Of a stretch of 64,000 nucleotides of DNA, positions 60,701 through 64,000 are shown one piece after another (position 1 is the stretch's first letter; each line of letters begins with the position of its first letter). This DNA is from Termitidicoccus mucosus (GTDB lineage Bacteria > Verrucomicrobiota > Verrucomicrobiia > Opitutales > Opitutaceae). The position numbers and the translations under genes were made by a program. The DNA lies in the NCBI RefSeq assembly GCF_038725785.1, contig NZ_CP109796.1:7378501-7442500 (forward strand). Direction: 5' to 3'. The notes under the pieces are model-generated. The model was not told the DNA's origin, ran no database searches, and saw nothing but the letters and a program-made list of their open reading frames with translations.

Positions 60701-61344
60701 CCTTCAACGGCGCGGCCACCGACGCCGACCACCAGCTCGGCGGGGTTTACGCCGCGCTCAAACTCGGACGCTTCCACCTCGCCGCCGACGCCGCCTTCGG
60801 TCTGCTCCAGACCCAAAGCACGCGCGACGAGCAGACCGGCCGCGCCTATGGCAGCTACGATGGGGATTATTTCGCGGCGGGCGGGGAGATCGGTTTCCGC
60901 TTGTTTGAATGGGCGGGAGGCTCCCTCAGCCCGACCGCCGCGTTGCACTGTATCGATGTGCGCGTCGACGACTATGAAGAAAGCGGCCCGGGCGCAATGC
61001 GCGTGTCCGGTTTCAACCAAGACCGCGTCCTCAGCGTGCTGGGCATGAAGGTCGCCCATGGGTTCACCCTTCCGTGGAACCGCCCCGCGTTTCTCGACGC
61101 GCGCCTTGGCTGGCAGCAAACCCTGCGCGGCAACACCGGTTCGGTTGACATGGCTTTCGCCAGCGACCCTCTCAATTCTTTCGCAGTGACAGCCGGCGGC
61201 TACTCCAGCGGCAGCCTCGTGCTAGGTCTCGGCCTGCGCGCCGCCTTCACTGACTCGCTCTGCCTCGGACTCGGCTACGACTACGAATCCGCCTCCGGAC
61301 GCCAGCGCCACTCCCTTAATGGCACCCTCCGCTATGCTTGGTGA
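54742..61344 (+). CDS. Giant autotransporter with beta-strand repeats
   Basis: 2200 residues. A signal peptide (LFRFSLCVGVAACHALMGA) is followed by a Gly/Thr/Ser/Ala-rich passenger built of autotransporter-associated (PATR) units such as GGLAKTGDGVLALDGVGTYTG. The passenger includes near-duplicate blocks of about 185 residues (about 410-600 and 600-785). The C-terminal barrel (about 1930-2200) begins CGFWTRGFGSSADY and ends in an aromatic residue (RYAW), as required for outer-membrane insertion. It should be displayed on the cell surface, perhaps as an adhesin or a glycan-binding fibre. A 45-bp operator-like sequence lies upstream. Confidence 0.93.
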   Translation: MKTPLSLFRFSLCVGVAACHALMGAVYEWTPDGTQEGAASGGDGVWSSTGVNWWSSSAMNASAFGTSANPLGGAGSDTFNFMGGGTLTKSDTSYFGDGNYNQTLFFAADSRYTILGQTGSTGLLDGQHSRLLFNLAPSALLTLGGDGNWIGVASSYDNGGAATANAGLTIGGGGAMVLKAGAWLRNNSDNTRLVIKNGSKIAFGAGSLYAGVGKDLGSIGGAFSGLSRIAIDGGTLEVDGGVVHVGYSELANEWRRGFGIVIGMLTAASDPNDSVFTLTSGTVVALGDARGNDANYAGLLFAGNNATYKGGIANLNGGTLVTTNIRTRNDVRAELNLDGVTIVVSTAAAGATVVPTQAQLRTRLDNFITGFNTAATNRINLGSGGVTFDTSQIDTVALGGDYATSVLSVMGGAGGITKTGANTLALRAVNTYTGATVVEGGVLRLQTAGAINASSAVTVGASGTINTWGLNQTLQNLDGAGLIVMGAGSLAVASTADTAFSGAITSNVTTAGAITKSGGATFTLAAPSNSYYGATIINAGTLRAGATDVLAGSSTLSIANGAVFDADGHDQSFKNLTGSGSLTLGAATLTVSNSTADNVYSGIISGAGGLAKTGDGVLALDGVGTYTGTTTVNGGLLRLQAAGAIDASGAVNLGASGTIQLWGQPHTLQNLGGSGLIVMTSGELTVASSMDTTFGGAITSYSTTGGLFTKTGSATFTLASAAEHWGATTVAEGTLRAETENILANSRVLAIGAGAVFDANNHNQTIKGLIGSGTLLLGTGTLTLNDIADSAFDGEISGAGGLVKNGTGTLALGTASASFTGLATVNAGTLLLSSGLTHSGLTLKTNTTLGAVGAIAALTAENNSVIRIGDQSGVTEQTLTVNGAASLTGVTLTYDLFAGNASDRLDVAGALTNGGGNTIDLTTYEIGAFNLGNGLAALGADVTTTILIEGAMIVPGGRQQASFDTTETGYLKLVTESGESALRTWTGANGAEINSSAENWNEDDRRFARGDTLVFDGSTDAPNAANRVITVQAAGVTVSGMEVSGTADYVFDGGRIVADKTSAVGTVLAAPTGKLIKTGAGTLTLDNGANDFRDGVDFGGGILALGADTTLGGGPLLVTGTDTTLRTAGTLGFRLENSAGIAPDATLVLDVLDASATATLAGSINGSGVLSKTGAGVLALTGSNAHAGGTRLAAGTLAFAHDHALGAGALVLEADAATVRFDADALSVGNAIAIGAHAVTFDTGTHAATLSGTLSGDAAGVFTKTGGGTLTLSGSSTAFHSALTIAEGMLAFTSADSIGTSATAAATIAAGATFAINQAAAGDMIFARRLDGSGTLDITLSSGTGRIGFAQTAAGGAWSGNIALDRGTLAVDENAYALLGASSSGTLAIHSGGLADVTATGTLNALALDGGSVRVTLGADHATPLAVAHLTVTAGSTIAANLDGPDIPNPIVNPPASPDSANLFDLGLSTGIKLIDAENVTGIGEVLAVTRLDGTTIASPLFVDVTQNGAKAATATYNYNATAQADGVHLSYGITALDILSGQSLILDNAGADTSTLTAGLGGAGGIDVRASGTITLSGSIGFTGATTVSRGALKLIHADALANSASVTLAENTTLDAGGQNQTLRNLSGAAGSAIDLGAAGSLTLDSDEGVDTVFAGGINATAAATLTKTGSGALTLGGSSTHGDTVISGGTLRASRLDALGSGEVTIAAGTTLEFNGASGNLDRAINTGGSRRGTLAFVDSAINLDRAYANIAAFAISGRSYVRVNAAGAFGGGSGSVSVRDGGALEIGAVSVAVAGLTMDGGALLFSSASSALTSASGTVSFANHASVGLADGSIASGRYTFVSARSLLSDNASNIPDYAPYQHGKRVVVSRAGQSLVFDVMDTAAHPAKDAAMVFDTVLASLGTIYGRMSESLADPLISRQSGDPACGFWTRGFGSSADYEQTAAQPGFKDWSYGMAVGCDRVFGERLLLGLWGGFATSALDTFNGAATDADHQLGGVYAALKLGRFHLAADAAFGLLQTQSTRDEQTGRAYGSYDGDYFAAGGEIGFRLFEWAGGSLSPTAALHCIDVRVDDYEESGPGAMRVSGFNQDRVLSVLGMKVAHGFTLPWNRPAFLDARLGWQQTLRGNTGSVDMAFASDPLNSFAVTAGGYSSGSLVLGLGLRAAFTDSLCLGLGYDYESASGRQRHSLNGTLRYAW

Positions 61345-61395
61345 GTGCCTCCGCCCATACGGCCGCATTCTTTGCAAAACATCTCCGCATCTTTC

Positions 61396-62352
61396 ATGTC
61401 TGCTTCCCTCCAACCCGCACTCCACACCGCCGGCGCCTGGCCGGTCATGCTCACGCCCTTCGATGCGCAAAAACGCATCGACTGGCCTGCCTTCGACCGT
61501 CTGGTCGACTGGTATCTCGCCGCCGAGGTCGAAGGACTCTTCGCCGTCTGCCTGTCTAGCGACATTTTCCAGCTCGACGCCGATGAGCGCCTGGAACTCG
61601 CGCGCCGCACCGTCCGGCGCACGGCCGGCCGCGCGCGTGTGATCGCGTCCGGGGCCTTTGGCGACACGCCCGCCCAGACTGCCGAGGCGGTCAATCGTCT
61701 GGCCGATACCGGCGTGGATGCCGTGATCCTGCTCACCAACCAATTCGCCCGCCAGGATGCCCTGCCCGAGGCATGGCAGGCCGCCGCCGAGACCGCGCTC
61801 CTGCGCATCCGCCCCGAGGTGGCGCTCGGCCTCTACGAATGCCCCCTGCCTTACAAACGCCTCCTCACTCCCGCCCTCACCCGTTGGGCGGCGCAAACCG
61901 GCCGTTTCCATTTTTTGAAAGACACCTGCTGCGACATGACGCAAATCGAGGCCAAGCTCGCCGTCCTCTCCGGCACGCCGCTCCGCTTCTACAATGCGCA
62001 CACCGCCACGCTTCTTCCCAGCATGCTCGCAGGCGGCCACGGCTTCAGCGGTTGCGGCGCCAACGCCATACCGCACCTCTATTCGTGGCTCTGCAAACAC
62101 TTCGCCGCGCAACCCGAGCGCGCCGGGGCGCTCCAGGCCTTCCTCAACCAATCCAGTCCCGCCGTGGACAACAAATATCCCGCCTCGGTCAAAACCTACC
62201 TTCGGCTCCACGGGCTTCCCATGACCACGTCATCCCGTCTCCCGGACATCCCCATTGATTCCGCCGACATCGATGCACTCCGCGCCTTTCATGCCGCCGT
62301 CCGCCAGTGGGAGGAAATCTTAAACATCCCGTCGCCCTTTGCCTCCATGTAG
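61396..62352 (+). CDS. DapA/NanA family lyase or synthase
   Basis: 318 residues from the ATG at 61396. The TIM-barrel class I aldolase pattern is present: WPVMLTPFDAQKRIDWPAFDRLVDWYL, VIASGAFGDTPAQTAEAVNRLADTGVDAVILL, Tyr147 in GLYECPLPYKRLL and the Schiff-base Lys175 in FHFLKDTCCD. Members cleave or make bonds to pyruvate (N-acetylneuraminate lyase, dihydrodipicolinate synthase and others). Its place after surface glycan genes favours a sugar-acid lyase; the active-site loop is not a plain DapA type. Confidence 0.88.
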   Translation: MSASLQPALHTAGAWPVMLTPFDAQKRIDWPAFDRLVDWYLAAEVEGLFAVCLSSDIFQLDADERLELARRTVRRTAGRARVIASGAFGDTPAQTAEAVNRLADTGVDAVILLTNQFARQDALPEAWQAAAETALLRIRPEVALGLYECPLPYKRLLTPALTRWAAQTGRFHFLKDTCCDMTQIEAKLAVLSGTPLRFYNAHTATLLPSMLAGGHGFSGCGANAIPHLYSWLCKHFAAQPERAGALQAFLNQSSPAVDNKYPASVKTYLRLHGLPMTTSSRLPDIPIDSADIDALRAFHAAVRQWEEILNIPSPFASM

Positions 62353-62413
62353 GGGCTTCGCTTGCGATGCCCGCCGCAGATCCCGCCACCCTCCATCCCA
62401 ACCCATACCCGCC

Positions 62414-63097
62414 ATGAAAACACACATCCCCGCCCGCCCACTCCTCGCCGCCGCGTTTCTCTTCGGAATGGCTTCGCTTTCCGCGCAACCCCTCCCTGCG
62501 CCGCTCCCTCTCGAAATTCCGAAGGCTGATCCCGCCGTTGTGTTCCAGAAAGATGGTCAGATCGCAAAACTCACTCTCAAACAAAAAGCCTATCTCGCCC
62601 CCGTGAATCTGCCCAAGGCTTTCGGTGACAATTATACCCTCACGTTTTGGGTGAGACTCGACGACACGCCCGCCCTGCGGGAGACCGGGTTCACCCCCGA
62701 CGCCCCCGTGACGCTCATCGATCTCTCCTCGCCTGACTGGGATGACCAGCGCACCACGCTGCGAGTCCACGGCGGACGGTTTTCCGTTACCGCCCTGAAC
62801 GAGGGCAAATGGAAGATGCTCGCCGGCGTGCGCCCCATCGCGGAACCCGAGACATGGTATTTTCTCGCCTATGCCAAATCCGGAGGCAAAGGCGCCTTTT
62901 ATATGAACGGCGACATCATGACCCGCACTCCCGCGGACGCCCCCGTTCAGGACAAAATACAAAATATAGTCTTCGGTAATTTTCAAAAACAGCGACGACT
63001 GCAAGGAGTGATTCTCCAGCCCCGCCTATATCCCGCGGCACTGGACATGGCCCAAATTCAATCGCTTCACGCCTCCCCTCCCGCCGAGGTAAAATGA
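62414..63097 (+). CDS. Exported LamG/concanavalin-like protein
   Basis: 227 residues from the ATG at 62414, with a signal peptide (PLLAAAFLFGMASLSAQP). The remainder is a jelly-roll of the LamG type: DNYTLTFWVRLDD, TLIDLSSPDWDDQRTTLRVHGGRFSVTAL, ETWYFLAYAKSGGKGAFYMNGDIMTR. Such domains bind carbohydrate. It lies between the lyase and a TonB receptor, all on the + strand, and may present a glycan to the receptor; that role is inference. Confidence 0.8.
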   Translation: MKTHIPARPLLAAAFLFGMASLSAQPLPAPLPLEIPKADPAVVFQKDGQIAKLTLKQKAYLAPVNLPKAFGDNYTLTFWVRLDDTPALRETGFTPDAPVTLIDLSSPDWDDQRTTLRVHGGRFSVTALNEGKWKMLAGVRPIAEPETWYFLAYAKSGGKGAFYMNGDIMTRTPADAPVQDKIQNIVFGNFQKQRRLQGVILQPRLYPAALDMAQIQSLHASPPAEVK

Positions 63098-63240
63098 CCC
63101 CTTGCCCAACCGCAAAAGACACGGGGGTTGCACCCGGGGAAACAGAACCCGCGCCGTTTCGTCCTCCGCGTCCTTTGCGCCCGCTCCTGTTGACCTCATC
63201 CCTTTGTGTTCTTCGCGGTTATTATAAAACAACCATCACC

Positions 63241-64000
63241 ATGATCTCCCGCATTATTGCCCTGCTGGTGCTCGTCGCGATCTCCGCCGGCGCAAGCACC
63301 GCCCAGGATGCTCCACCCGGACGCATCTCCGGCGTGGTTCGCAACAAAGCCACCGGCCTTTTCCTGCGCGATGCCATCATCGAATTGCATCCCGGCGGCA
63401 GGACCGCCGCCACCGACGAGCTCGGTCGTTTCTCGTTTTCCGTGCTTTCCCACGGCCTATATACAATCACCGTCTCCTACATGGGGCTGGAGTCATTTCA
63501 ACGCACCGTGGAAGTCTCGGCCAATGTCCCCGCGCCGGAAATTGATGCGCAGCTTACCGATCCCGTCTACCGCCTCGAGGCCTTTGTGGTGAGCGGCGAG
63601 CGGGAAGGCGCCGCCGCTGCCATCACCCGCCAGCGCAACGCCGACAATGTCAAAACGGTCGTGGCCCTCGACTCGTTCGGATTTCTTCCCAACGAGGACC
63701 CCAGCGACCTGCTCATCCGCCTGCCCGGCGTGAACACCGAGGACCCCGATATAGGCACCATCAGCGTGCGTGGCATCGATTCCAGCCGAAATGCCGTCAC
63801 CTATGATGGCGCTCAGATGGCCACCTCGTTTGGCATGATCAGCCGTAGTTTTCGCTTCATTAATATCAGCGCCTCCTCTTTCGAGGAACTGGAGGTTATC
63901 AAGGCTCCCACGCCCAACATGTTCGCGTCTTCCCTCGGCGGCACGGTAAACATGAAGACAAAAACGACGCTGAACATGAAGGAGGACGTCCAGTTTACCT
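63241..64000 (+). CDS. TonB-dependent receptor, N-terminal part (runs off the window)
   Basis: The first 253 codons are present. A signal peptide (IIALLVLVAISAGASTAQ) is followed by a carboxypeptidase-regulatory-like domain (GRISGVVRNKATGLFLRDAIIEL, about 28-105) and the plug: LPNEDPSDLLIRLPGVN, ISVRGIDSSRNAVTYDG and ELEVIKAPTPNMFASSLGG. The TonB-box region is near YRLEAFVVSGE. It should import a ligand, probably a glycan fragment, across the outer membrane. This layout is typical of verrucomicrobial TonB receptors. The barrel is outside the window. Confidence 0.92.
   Translation, partial: MISRIIALLVLVAISAGASTAQDAPPGRISGVVRNKATGLFLRDAIIELHPGGRTAATDELGRFSFSVLSHGLYTITVSYMGLESFQRTVEVSANVPAPEIDAQLTDPVYRLEAFVVSGEREGAAAAITRQRNADNVKTVVALDSFGFLPNEDPSDLLIRLPGVNTEDPDIGTISVRGIDSSRNAVTYDGAQMATSFGMISRSFRFINISASSFEELEVIKAPTPNMFASSLGGTVNMKTKTTLNMKEDVQFT

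Noticed and set aside
54742-61344. Tandem repeats read as a CRISPR array or simple repeats
   Set aside because: The repeats are long, in frame and coding (PATR units); spacer-like spacing is absent. No CRISPR array was seen elsewhere.

Overview
The window comes from a high-G+C Gram-negative bacterium, most likely a verrucomicrobial relative of the Opitutaceae. That placement is inference from gene content: DUF5069, a 2200-residue autotransporter with beta-strand repeats, DUF1080 glycan enzymes, Tat-exported Gfo/Idh/MocA proteins, a TonB receptor without a visible SusD partner, and many long imperfect palindromes between genes. It rests on recognition by eye, with no database search.

Layout. 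1-8765: end of ffh, a DUF5069 protein, lipoproteins, a double-domain creatininase, an ECF sigma factor operon with a Spy/CpxP-like protein, PII, a PepSY-like protein and glutamate dehydrogenase. 8988-17015: an anaerobic nitrogen-oxide block with a YgbA-like protein, a cupin, a methyltransferase, the NrfH/NrfA ammonia-forming nitrite reductase and its system II cytochrome c maturation pair. Three TTGA-N6-TCAA sites of FNR/CRP type lie in front of these transcription units. 17161-20261: an alcohol dehydrogenase, a lipoprotein, tRNA-Thr, phosphatidylserine decarboxylase and tRNA-Leu.

20239-33060 is a 12.8-kb integrated element in the 3' end of tRNA-Leu(UAG), bounded by a 23-bp direct repeat. It is visibly less G+C-rich than its surroundings and all genes lie on the + strand. 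Order: tyrosine integrase, a 54-residue membrane protein, a BRO-N antirepressor, two HTH proteins, three proteins of unknown function, then a tight operon of 176, 741 and 1186 residues, and an excisionase-like HTH protein at the far end. The three operon proteins match T7 gp14, gp15 and gp16 (the ejection proteins) in order and approximate size, and the first also in sequence pattern. I found no terminase, portal, capsid, tail or lysis gene. This is the most unusual part of the window: it looks like a satellite-type element that carries only the DNA-ejection machinery of a short-tailed phage. It also has a long leader with two competing inner stems, and two gene-free stretches full of palindromes.

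33039-41399: a flavin disulfide reductase whose stop codon lies in the attachment core, a DJ-1 protein, a sugar-nucleotide epimerase-like protein, guaA, a GmrSD-like DUF262/DUF1524 nuclease inserted next to guaA, and hisD. 41404-64000: a carbohydrate region with two Gfo/Idh/MocA oxidoreductases, a sugar isomerase, a DUF1080-DUF1080-phosphodiesterase fusion, a NagB/PIG-L fusion, an AraC regulator, a secreted GH2 enzyme, a XylR-type regulator, the autotransporter, a DapA/NanA-type lyase, a LamG protein and the start of a TonB receptor. A 45-bp near-identical sequence lies between the GH2 gene and the XylR-type regulator and again in front of the autotransporter, which suggests one regulon.
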